From Parachlorella kessleri (taxonomy: Eukaryota > Chlorophyta > Trebouxiophyceae > Chlorellales > Chlorellaceae), in assembly GCA_001598975.1 (NCBI GenBank), contig BBXU01000931.1, positions 1-53,565 on the forward strand: a stretch of 53,565 bases of DNA. The letters run 5' to 3'. Position 1 is the first letter of the stretch; the number at the start of each line of letters is the position of its first letter. The notes under the pieces are model-generated. The model was not told the DNA's origin and did no database searches. It saw only the letters and a list, made by a program, of their open reading frames with translations. A program made the translations under genes and the position numbers. Shown piece after piece: positions 21,222 to 30,969 of the stretch.

Positions 21222-23600
21222 TTTTCTTCTTCTTCTTCTTCTCCAGCGGGTGCCTCTCGAGTCAAGCTATTGATCGCTTGGTTAGTATATTTCAAGAGAA
21301 AGGCAGAAGCTGCTGTTTGCTGTCCCGGGAGGCTCAATGTGGGCTAAGGTGACCCGCGGGCTCCGGTGAGGCGGGCATATACTCGTTCAGGACCGTAGCT
21401 TTGGTGCCCCGAAGCGTTGGCACAATTAACAGAGTGAGGTGGCGCTAAGGAAGCCTGGCCGTGCGAGTTGGTTCCTGCCAGTGGTTGGCAGGGTGGAGAG
21501 CTCATGCAGCAATTCAAACGTGTCCTTGAACGCATACCCCCAGGAGGTGAAGGTAGTTGTTTGTTGCTGCAGCGGGGCCAGGCTTGGGTAATAGCATAGC
21601 GGTGATAGAGCGCCGTTGAGCAGCTTTTGCGCTGGAGACAGCCCACCCAGCGTGGGGCAAACTCTGCCTGATGGTGGGGCGGGTGTGCGAAGCACAACCC
21701 CTTCTATTGTTGCACAATGCGTCTACCTGGGTATCCAATAGCGGATCGCGAGGTCCAATGCTGTAGTAGCAGCAAATTCTGGGATGCAGGTTTAGGGAGC
21801 TAGCAAAGAGTGCGGTGTCAAATTCAATTGTTGCCTGGAGAAGCGACGGCACTAGGGGCTAACTGTACTGTGCTCTTGCTGCAGGGCAGCGTTGCTGAGT
21901 GTGTTGCTTCCTGCTTGCCATCGCGGGAGGAGCAGTGCCAGCTCGTCCTTGAAGCCTGCACACGTGGCTGAGCATCCCAGCAATGAACCAGGCTCAGGAT
22001 CATTGGGGCGTGGTCCTCTATGACATCGTTGGACCCCCACCTCCACGGTTGGAGAGGTGGGCAATTGGCGATGGCCCCTTTCCTGCGGTGGGTTAGCCGC
22101 TGGTTAGCTTTGGACTTGCTTGATTTGGCTGCTGGTCCGGTGCCCGGTATTGTGGGGTTGTAGTCTTCTGGTGGGGGCGTTTTTTAAACCGGGAAAGCCA
22201 GTCATCGCGCCATGCAGCCTCGTTGGCCCCGTTTCTTGGAGGGACTGTGGGGCGGCTTGGCCTGAGGTGTACTTACACAGAGGTCTGGGGAGCCTCCACA
22301 GCCATGGCGTCAGGGTCTTGTTGCTGTTGGTGGAGTGCGGTAAAGACCTCCTGCTGCACCTTGTAGAACGCCTCTTTGCGGGATGTTAGGTTGTCGTTGT
22401 GAAGCACACGAAAGGGAGTCGGTGCCGGGGCAACCCGTTGAGGTAGGACGTTATCTCAGCGGCTGGACATGGGACGGCCACCGGTGGGGAAGAGGCCTTG
22501 CTGTGTGTGGAGGTGAGAGGTGCTGCGTCCACGTCCACTGGCTTCATGTTGGAGGTGACGATTGCGCCTTGGGTGGGGCATGTGTTGGAGCTCATATGCC
22601 TGGGCAAATCACGCTCCATTGGCTGTGGCTGTTGTTTATCAGGGTCGGCGCAGCTATGATTTGGTGCTGCCTGGGTCGTGTCCTTCTCGAGAGTGGTTTG
22701 GCCAATTTCATATGCTCCTGCGTCGGGGTAGGCATGCAAGGTTGTGTCGCAGGAGATAACAACCTTGTGTCGCCCGGTCACCCGGTTCCGAGCGGTGACC
22801 AGCCCATGCTGTTGCAGTTTACTCGCTAAAAGTGACACACAGAGCACCTTTTCGCCGTTGCGATTGAGGAGCTGTCCAAGGTAGGTGATTCCCAGCTCCT
22901 AAAGTGGGAGTAACATTCTTTCAGGGAGTTGGGTGTGAGTGCCCAGGTCTGAGGTCGGTGTGGTCACCAGCGGATCGGCTAGGGTGTTGCGGTCCTCCCC
23001 CAAGGCAGTCTGGGTGTTGGTATCCGAAATTATGGATAGAGTGATGGTGCTATGTTTGAGCAGTGTGACAATTCTGACCAAGGCGGTAGTGACAGAGCTC
23101 ATTAGAAGTCTCTAGCGTGAGCCGGTGACCAGCTAGCTGCCGTTGGCGAGGTAGGAGGGCGCCGGTGACGGTGCCCAGCTTCCCATTGTTGTTCAGTGCT
23201 CGCATCAGGAAGGTTGCGCTGCTTTGCACATCGTCAGTGAGCATGGACATGACCCCCATGCCTGCTTTGTCCCTGTCCTCATGCACTACGGCGTTAGGCA
23301 CGCCAACTGGCAGGTCCATTGCGCGCTTCGCATAGCTGGCCACCAGGGACTTCAGTCCTTGGATGTCCTGGCTGGTGTACGCGCCTGTGGGGAGGGAGTA
23401 AGAGAAGAATGTTTGGTGCAGGCTCGGAGAACCCTCAGGCGGAGCTTGGGGGAGGCCCGCGAGGACAAGAGGGCCTTGCACTTTTCCTTGACTGTGGCTA
23501 CAAGCTCTGCCATCTGTCGGCGCCAGTTTAGCGTAGTATTTTTATGCTTCCTGATCAGGGCGGAGGCGTGATGCAGGCGATGCCCTGCCACCCACACTCT
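21222..23600 (-). mobile_element. Degenerate, 5'-truncated LINE (non-LTR retrotransposon) remnant
   Basis: On the minus strand, 23580-23110 encodes the C-terminal part of a LINE reverse transcriptase: KALLSSRASPKLRLRVLRAC, then after a frameshift near 23420 YTSQDIQGLKSLVASYAKRA, MDLPVGVPNAVVHED and GMGVMSMLTDD. Such 'LD..v...akral.LP..tP.a.v.E....G.G..sl' strings are typical of algal LINE proteins. Further left, LGITYLGQLLNRNGEK (about 22890-22840) resembles the region after it, but stops and frame changes follow. (GAA)n at about 21243-21222 could be the 3' simple tail. The RT active-site region was not found, so the copy is truncated and dead. Outer limits are approximate. Confidence 0.55.
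22195..22264 (+). repeat. 70-bp repeat, second copy (inside the LINE region)
   Basis: Counterpart of 18113-18182; both are in the same orientation on the plus strand. Confidence 0.55.
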
Positions 23601-23793
23601 GGGCAGGCACTGCTAACATGCTTGCCGGCCTCTGTAACCATGTGACCCCATATCATGTGTGCTGCTGCTTGATACCGGGCGCAAGCTTCGTTAATACTGG
23701 TGGCGCCTACGGCTATGCAAAGCTGGCTCGCCTGAAAGGGATACTGCAGTTGTAGGGTGTGTGTCACCTCAGCCGCAGCCACATCCTTTCCAC

Positions 23794-23877
23794 AATGTCC
23801 ACCGCTAGCATTGGCGAGGTAGCAGCAGCGGCCGCAGACCAGCAACAGGCAGTGGTGACGGCCGTGGTCATGCTTAT

Positions 23878-23916
<39 letters not shown>

Positions 23917-24200
23917 AAACCAGTGCTGTGCTTTTAGCTGTGCGCGATGGAAGCAGCAGGAAGCGACCAAGGCATTGCTCCGGTAAGCCGAGGAGCTGGG
24001 GTATGAGGGTGGCTCCACGGTGCCCCTACAGCGACGCGTCCTGCCACTATGCCCATGGCGAGGCCCAACTCCGGCACATGCCCCCGGATGTCATTAAGCA
24101 AGCAGAGCTGGTGAAAGCCAAGGAGGAGCAGGCCAAGAAGCAGCCGGCGCCAGGCACAGTGCGGTCCTGGGGAGGGGAAACGCAAATTGGAGGTAGGCTG
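23794..24200 (+). other. CAG/poly-Q run followed by a CCCH-like zinc-finger segment, possible gene fragment
   Basis: A (CAG)n run at 23878-23914 lies in an ORF (from 23794) that would give about 12 Gln and then stops at 23984-23986. From 24007 another frame reads RCPYSDASCHYAHGEAQLR followed by a Lys/Glu-rich helix (QAELVKAKEEQAKK). C-P-Y-S-D-A-S-C-H-Y-A-H fits the second half of a CCCH zinc finger, but the first Cys is not in frame. It may be one exon of a real RNA-binding protein gene, or a relic next to the LINE. A later open stretch (24440-24725, CGNCYAAGTLGPGLPPYSE) might belong to it. No full model could be made. Confidence 0.3.
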
Positions 24201-24942
24201 CCAAGCAGGGTATATTGGAAATGACTGGTGTTGGGTCAGCTAGTCAGCACTTATGTACGTTATTTTGCTTTATCTTGTGGTGTTCTTCGGTGGTTGTGGG
24301 GACCTTCTATGTTTGTCTCAACCTGCACAGGCAGGGGAGGTGGCGCTGTCGCAGCCCAAGTGTGCTCGGGCTGACTAGTACAGTTGCATTCTCCACGCGC
24401 TTTCCATTGTTGTCATACTGCTCTTCTACTATGCACACTCCGTTACCCCAACAAGAATGCATGCGGCAATTGCTATGCGGCCGGAACTTTGGGGCCTGGG
24501 CTCCCGCCGTACTCTGAGGTGCCCCTGCTGGAGCGGGCGAGGGCGGTGTGCGTGCTAGTAGTTGTGGGGGAGGGGGACCTCAAACCCGACCCCTCAGCGG
24601 TGCATGCAGCCGTTGTGGCAGCGTGCAGCGGGGCTGCCTTCCATGCGGATGCAATAGAGTCATGTGTGAGGCAGCAGGCCCTGGTGTTCCGAGCGTGCTG
24701 GGCGGCTCCACTCCTTGTGGGCTAGGTCTCACATATAGTGTTGGTGGCAGCAGACCGCGCAATCAGCAGGGCCGGTCAGGGCTGGCTGCATGCATGCACT
24801 TCCTTTTAGGCGCCTGTGTGCATCTAGGCTGTGGCAGAACGTGCACTTAAGAAGTGCGGCAAGTAGTGATTGCTCTAGGCCTTGTGGTCAGCCGGTGTGC
24901 AGCATGATTGCGAGTAGTATTTGGGCTTACCTTCAGAGCCAC

Positions 24943-24995
24943 GGGTTTAGTAGTTAAGATATTGGGCTCCCGTGAGGTCATGTAGTTGAGAAATG
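24943..24995 (+). repeat. tRNA-like relic (possible SINE head)
   Basis: GGTTTAGTAGTTAAG resembles a pol III A box. GTAGTTGAGAAAT, about 38 bp later, resembles a degenerate B box. No cloverleaf can be closed, so it is not a working tRNA gene. Confidence 0.3.
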
Positions 24996-25390
24996 ACAAT
25001 GACCCTGTCTTGTTATTGGCCAGCTTTTGATCAGGCGTGGCAGGGTTGCATTTAAGGCATGGTGATTGTCTGAACAGAGTGCTGGACGCAACTATAGGGG
25101 CATGGCCAGATTTGACAGCTCATCACTGCAAACAACAACATGGATAGCTTTGGACATCCTCAGGTTACCCGTCTCACGGACGCTGTCCGTGATACTGGAG
25201 GCATGTAAGATTGCCAAATCTCTATGACACTTCGCCTATCAGGGGTGGGTAATCCCTTAGCATGCTGCACAACAGCCCGCTGAGCGCACACGCAGTACAA
25301 CTGTGCAGCTCCCCAGCATGCTGACGAAAATACAACAGGAAGCCAAGGGAGGCAGGCTTTGCCTTCTACCCCCTGGCAATACTATTAGTA

Positions 25391-25445
25391 ACAGTATACC
25401 CGTAACTCCTCTCTGCTCGCATTACCTGCCACCCTTAATTAATAC
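25391..25445 (+). repeat. Diverged copy of the 74-bp repeat
   Basis: Shares ACCCGTA, GCATTACCTGCCACCC and the AT-rich end with the tandem units at 25658-25800. Confidence 0.5.
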
Positions 25446-25657
25446 TATTAAAATATTAGTAACTGCTACTAGTATTCTGCTCGCCTGCTATGCCTGCTGC
25501 TCCCGCTGCTACTTTTCATTCAGGCCAAACACTGCTCTCTTCTGCCCCTGCTTCAGTTTTAGCTCAAAACAGCTCACCTGCTATTCCAGTGGCCTTAGCT
25601 TGTTCGGGGGGAGACCTACTGGCTCAGGTCTCAGGCAAGGCACAGAGCATCATTGCA

Positions 25658-25800
25658 CCCCTGTCAGCCAAGTTACCCGTACCTCCTTTCTGATCGCATT
25701 ACCTTCCACCCTAAATAAATAACTGCATAGGCCCCTGTCAGCCCAGCGTACCCGTACCTCCTTTCTGACTGCATTACCTGCCACCCTAAATAAATATTCA
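25658..25800 (+). repeat. Tandem repeat, two units of about 74 bp
   Basis: Units start at 25658 and 25732. Each runs CCCCTGTCAGCC, ACCCGTACCTCCTTTCTGA, GCATTACC-TCCACCC, TAAATAAATA. The roughly 4-kb stretch 21.2-25.8 kb has no supportable intact gene. Confidence 0.75.
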
Positions 25801-26103
25801 TGTCCTCCAGGTACAAAAGGCGGGGGCAGCACGAAAGCCACAGCCTTAAGGATAGCAGGCCAGCAGACGACACACTGTGGCACTGTTCAAAGCAAACGTC
25901 CCTGCTGACCTAGCAAGTCATATAGTGCGTCATATCTATACAGTGAAAACCACGACATTGTGTGAAAGTGGTGTCCGATATACATGAAGAGAAATGGTTC
26001 ACAACTTCAACCCAAACGTCATGGTGAAAGTTCACAGAGGCATCAGAAGGGCCTGACTGTAGGGCAAGCCGGCGCCTGTGATGATAAATAATACTGGTTG
26101 CTA

Positions 26104-26262
26104 TGCACCATGCCTGCCATGGGGATGGGCATTGCCCCACATGGCCCCACCCCCAAGTAACAGACTTTGTGGTTTTTGTGAAAGGCAAGCAGTGCCAGCC
26201 ATGCAGCCGTCTAAACCCCATGCTGAGGTGAGGAGGCCATGCTGGCTTGGATGCATCACGTT
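26104..26262 (+). pseudogene. Broken copy of exon 2 (plus intron start) of glycosyltransferase-like gene D
   Basis: Near-identical (about 85-90% by eye) to 31378-31530. It includes GATGGGCATTGCCCCACATGG, CAGTGCCAGCCATGCAGCC, the donor site, and about 30 bp of following intron (GGAGGCCA-GCTGG-TTGGAT). One base is missing in the CCCCACCCC run, so the frame runs into TAA. Neighbouring exons of the family are absent. Because intron sequence is included, this is a DNA-level duplicate and not a retrocopy. Confidence 0.75.
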
Positions 26263-26284
26263 GCGCTTCGGCCACTTCGAGTTG

Positions 26285-26336
26285 TTGGTGCAACCGCAGC
26301 TCCTTCTGCTGTCCCCGGCGCTCTACCACTGAGCCT
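26285..26336 (-). repeat. tRNA-like segment (A-box region), possible SINE or tRNA relic
   Basis: On the minus strand GGCTCAGTGGTAGAGCGCC is a near-perfect tRNA D-arm/A-box. GGTTGCACC about 39 bp later is a poor B box. No acceptor stem could be paired. Confidence 0.35.
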
Positions 26337-26615
26337 GCCTGCCAGCGAGCTAGCTTGTGTCACTCCTAGAGACTCGCTCTCCAGCGCTCGTGCCGGCGGC
26401 GATGAGGGCGGTGGACATCGAAACCTGGGAACAGATATGACCGGCAGCATGACTCAAACCCCACCATAGGCATACCATACGTCAAGCCCTGACAGTCCCA
26501 AGCTACCAATCCTCTGAGCACACTCAGTGCCCATCTCGTGCCACCAGCGACACAGCATGCCATCAGCATTAGCCAATGAGAGGGCCATGGCGCGGTACGA
26601 GCCTAGCAGCAGCAT

Positions 26616-29600
26616 TCAACCCCTGGGCGAAGCCGCATACCTGAAGACACGCCCTTCGTGCTGCCCGTGCTTGACAAAGTGCTCCCAGAGGTCCTGGTCT
26701 CCCCATTTCGGTAGGTCTGGGTTCCTCTTGCGGTAGAGCTCAAAGTCAAAGCACGCCGGGCCGCGGTGCTGCATGCCGAGGATCTTGATGAGCCGCAGGT
26801 AGTCCTTCTTGGCAGTGTATTCGTTGGTACGTATGTCATCCTGCATGAGAACAGGGTGCATGTAAGTCTGTAGGCACATGCAGCAAAAAGTGGGTGTCAT
26901 CAGACTCAGGCTGCACCGGCATGTAGTGCGGAAAGAGATCTCTGGCCTGGCATGCGGGCCGGCCATGGCCAAGCTGAGGTTCCCTTGTGCTCCTTGCAGT
27001 AGCCGTTGCCATGGAGACCACCCGGTCACCGCTCATCTCGCCCTCACCCACCCACTTACCCTCTCCATGCTCCACTGGCTGTACTTCTTGCCCTGAGCGG
27101 CTGTGGTCCAGTTGGCCTCCAACAGGAATTGCTTTAGCTTGACAAACATGATCTCAAAGGGGCTCAGGTCAATGCCATCGTACATGTGCTCCGCGTATGG
27201 GTTCAGCCTGCAAAAGAAGTGTTGGCGCTGCCCGACTGAGAGGGGGACTGTGCATGTGGGCGGCGGCAGCTCCTGGGACACCAAGCTCACTAGTGCAGCC
27301 GCACGTAAATTTCTAGCCACGGACATGCTCTAGCTTTCCGGTGCTCACATTTCAATCATTACATTGCCGCCGCCGATCCACGCAACACTTACGCAGCGTT
27401 GCAGCCCCAGTTTTTGGTCTGCCGCCAGTCCACCCCCTGGTACCGCAGCATCAGCGCATCAATATTATACCCCGCCCGCAGGACCGCGGCGCTGCTGCCC
27501 ATCTCGCCATACCTGCAGAGCTCATGGGCTTGGCCCGTCACATAGCACTTTACAGATGTGCTGACAGGCGGGGGCTACCCGGGTCATCTGCTGGACACAC
27601 ACACTCAAATGAGGATAGTGTCTGGACTGCCTTGCCAAGCAATAGCCCTGCTGACAGCTACCCGTTTAGCTGCACACAGCGCACGCGAGAGCAGGCTGAG
27701 CTTCGTCCTATGGGCTGCCGACCCCAGCCGGCCTCTGCTGCTTGCGACACCCAACAAACTCCACATCTCAAGGCCGACCCCACAACGGTGAGTTCAGCCG
27801 GCGCCTCAGGCCGGAACCACCCACGCAGACGACCCACCAGACTGCGTCATGGTATCGGCTGTAGCACCGCAGCACAGTGGGGTCCTTCTGCACCAGCTTC
27901 AGAGCTGTCTGGTCCATGGCCACCACATACGACTGAACATGGGGGTTCTGCCGCTTCTCGCCCGTCAGCACGCCGCCCTTCCACGACCCCTCGCAGCTGC
28001 AGCCAAAGGAGGGTCGGCAGGGAAGCTCCGCTCAAGGGGCGAGGTGACATGCCCTTGTAGTTGTGAACAAGGCTGGGTGACAGGCATACTAGAGGGATAA
28101 ATAAATAAATAAATACGCCCAGGCCTCAAGGGCACAGCCATAGCCGTGCCTTGCATGGTGCCCTCGGAAAACCAAGGGACACCAGCCAGGGGTGTGGGTT
28201 GAGGATATGCCCTCGGTTGCACATCATAAACCGCAGTCCATAATGTGGCTTTGGGCACCACGTGGTGCACCGGGTGGGAGACACGAGGAGTAACCCACCC
28301 CTCCCCCAGTATGAGGGAGGAAGGTTAATGCGGCCATGGGCCCAGGTGCCCTCAGGTCTGCACAGCTACACCAGACATCATGCTCTGGTGTTCCCATAGT
28401 CGCCTGCTTCATCCCGGCCAACCAGAAGGAACAACTGACTGAGCAACTTCAAATATTGCAGCTGCCAGTCATGGATGGTCAAGGTGGGGCGTACCAGAGG
28501 TACCACACACAGTCAACCCGGCTCTCACCTGATCGTTGCACCCACCATCTTGACCTCATCAGTGATGCGGGAAGTCAGCGCATGCGCCCAGTGCAAGTCA
28601 TGCTGCAGGGGACCACCATCAACCTTGGACACCACCCACGTCCATGAGCTTGCAAGGTGTCTAGACCGACGCTTTGATATATTTAAAATATGAATGTGAC
28701 AAGAAGGGGTCAGACCGCAGTTTGGCAAGTGCTCGCTCACCGGCCAGTAGGAGGGCAGTAAGGGGCCCCTCACAGAGCTGTTGAGCAGGACATAGTACTT
28801 GTACTTTGAGGGGTCAAGAACCCCCTGCTCCAAGGCCTGCAAGCAGGAAGCCCCCGCCACAGTGAGGTGCGCCGCTCTGTAATGGCATTTCCAGTGCAGC
28901 CAGCCTGAGCCGGCAGAATTGCAAGAAAATAAATATAGCGCCAGGGCAAAATCATGCTCGCAGCCGAGGGCTGTCACGTTGTTGAGACAGTGTACCTGTG
29001 CAAGCATCCTATGCGCGAGACTCACCCAGCCAAAGGTTCCCCAGTCAAAGCACTCGTTCACATGCCGCACGAAGCGCACGTTTGGTGGTGTTTCAGGCAA
29101 GTTGTGTGTCTCCTCCACGCCGGGACCCTGTGATACACCTTGAAGGGAGGCTCATAGTTGCTTGTTCTTACCTCTTGTACACCAAGGGCAGTGGTCATTG
29201 ACATGACAGCCTCTCACGTCAGCACACCAGGGAAAGCACTCGTCAACCCGCTATGAAGTCTGATCATATTCACGCACAACTCAGTCCTTCGATTTCATCG
29301 TTGAAGTCCTTCACTAAAGCTCAGCTTATCATGCCGCATGGGTGATTTGGTGTCCCACCTCCTGAATAATGATTACATAGTCACAGCCGTCATTGGCGGC
29401 TACGCCTTTCTTCAAGAAAAAGATGAGGTTGCCCTCATATTCTGGGTCTGTGTTGGAGTAAACATAAAATACCAGCGTGTCTGTTGGTTTGGGCGCCGCG
29501 GCCGGCGTCTGTGCAAACCTGCAACACCAGCCCCGCACATCAGGGTGGACAGCAGAATCCTGAGCAGACAAGCGCAGCCTTGCCGCTGGCTGCACAGCCT

Positions 29601-29929
29601 TCTGCCACTGTGACCGTTTTTAAGTGCATTTGCTGCGCGTGCTGGCCATCTTTCAAGAGACCCACCGGAGCTGCCAGCTGGAGTGGTAGACCATGCCCAG
29701 GATGAAGCAGACTGCCGACAGGAGCAGCACATGGCTTGTCGTGAGGCGTGCACGGAGGACACTTGGCTTCAAAGCCCGGCTGCAGCGGCACAGTGGATCA
29801 TAAGTCAGAGCTGGCCAACTGGACTGTGCGCCACAACACAGCTGTCGATGACCAATGCTAAATACCTAGGCTGAGGCCTTGCCAGCGTGCTTGAAACTTC
29901 AGGATGCCCTTTGAAGCGCTTGGTGCCAT
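26616..29929 (-). CDS. Glycosyltransferase-like type II membrane protein C (DFG/N-S-S-V-R-G-P family) with NPDL-type C-terminal domain
   Basis: Exons (minus) 29929-29883 (tentative), 29779-29666, 29518-29359, 29127-29026, 28836-28741, 28602-28529, 27996-27838, 27512-27393, 27207-27060 and 26840-26616, about 414 residues with consistent phases. A signal anchor (HVLLLSAVCFILGMVY) lies near residues 30-45. Then DTLVFYVYSNTDPEYEGNL, a D-Y-V-I-I-I strand, KYKYYVLLNSSVRGPLLP, ITDEVKMVGATI, PHVQSYVVAMDQTAL, GSSAAVLRAGYNIDALM, and DGIDLSPFEIMFVK. The core matches gene D. The C-terminal about 60 residues (ELYRKRNPDLPKWGDQD, HFVKHGQHEGRVFR) are the NPDL/HF..G..EGR module seen in other glycosyltransferases and absent from gene D. 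Exon 1 would need a GC donor (TG|GCAAGG). The reaction is unknown. The Y-Y-V-x-x-N-S-S-V-x-G-P string recalls RgpF-type rhamnan-synthesis proteins. Confidence 0.72.
28095..28260 (-). repeat. SINE-like element, copy 3, inside an intron of gene C
   Basis: Minus-strand blocks: TGCAACCGAGGGC, CACCCCTGGCTGGTGTCCC, GGCTATGGCTG, GGCCTGGGCGTATTTATTTA. It lies in the intron between exons 6 and 7 of gene C, same strand as the gene. Confidence 0.55.
28693..28740 (+). repeat. 48-bp repeat shared with 6022-6070
   Basis: GTGACAAGAAGGGGTCAGAC then CGCAGTTTGGC and GTGCT, as at 6022-6070 with a few changes. It abuts the donor site of exon 5 of gene C. No ORF in common. Confidence 0.6.
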
Positions 29930-30969
29930 GCCTGGAGGTCTGTGTGGAACACAGCTTAGCAAGGCCCAAACTTCATGCAGCCTGCCAGCCTTGCAGGGTA
30001 GCCCACCTAGGCAGTCTTTGAAGGCTTCCGCTCCGGAGCAGGATCCTGCCTGCCTCCAAGTCCCTAGCCACAAGCCCAGCTGCTAACACCTACACAAGCT
30101 CGCAGGCTGCTGGGCCCTGACAGGCAGGCATTGCTCAAAGCACGCCGCTGACAACACTGTCATTGGCCGCCAAGGTGCCAAGCCTGGGCAGTGCTCCTTC
30201 TGTCGCAGCTATTGTGGCAGGTATGGTAGCCCTAATCGGTAGCAAGGTTTGTAAGTTGCAAGGTCTCCGGAGTCTTTTGGGGAGTCAAATTAGTACTGTG
30301 GGGTGCAGTGGCAATGCTGGGAACAATGATCAGAACTTGCAGCTTACCGGGCGTGTCGGAGGCAGCGGCTTCGGCAAATAATTTCCGGACTGTTGCGCGA
30401 CACGCGTATGCATGCCACTGGAGGTCAGCGGATTGCAAGCAGCACAGCCTGACTATAGATGCTATATATAGCACCCCTGGTAGTATCTCTAGATTATTAG
30501 CCCCAATTCCGTCCTCGGCCTCTCGAGGGACCGGTTGTTGCCAGCTGGTGTGCAATGGCTCAATTATTGGCTCGATCCAGCCGTACGCACAAAATGGTCG
30601 TGGTTCTAGGACGATTCACCCGTAATTCATCAGGGTACATGTTTTCACGCCCCAGGTAACGCCCCTTCACCCACCCACACACGTGATATCATTCTTGCAG
30701 CCGGGCGTGCTCTTAGGCTGATGCACTGTTTGGCAGGTCCCAGAAACACGCCAAGAGGGCACAGGTCAGCAGAACACCCATGCAAGGTGCTCATGCACGG
30801 ATTTTCCAAATGCTGATAGCATTTAGGTTCATGTTGAAGCGCACCCTTGTGAGCGCCTGTCAGGAAATCCCTCCCTAGTAGGCCTGCTGAAGTGCCCTGC
30901 AGCTGCAAAACTTCTACCCCAGTGGGGCATGTCAGTGGGGCCTTTAGAACTAATCGACTTATCTTACAA
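29930..30969. promoter_or_regulatory. Upstream region between divergent glycosyltransferase-like genes C and D
   Basis: 1.04 kb between the two start codons, the longest of the head-to-head intervals here. CTATATATAGC lies at about 30463-30473. No gene or known element was recognised; the short ORFs lack motifs. Confidence 0.4.

Noticed and set aside
23878..23914. Short direct repeat suggestive of a CRISPR array
   Set aside because: A plain CAG microsatellite with no spacers, in eukaryotic DNA.
25303..25722. 139-codon plus-strand ORF
   Set aside because: Composed of repeat sequence (74-bp units) and hydrophobic noise; no motif and no splice partners.
27341..28060. 239-codon plus-strand ORF
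   Set aside because: Lies across exons 7-8 of gene C on the other strand; the real exons carry conserved motifs and consistent phases.
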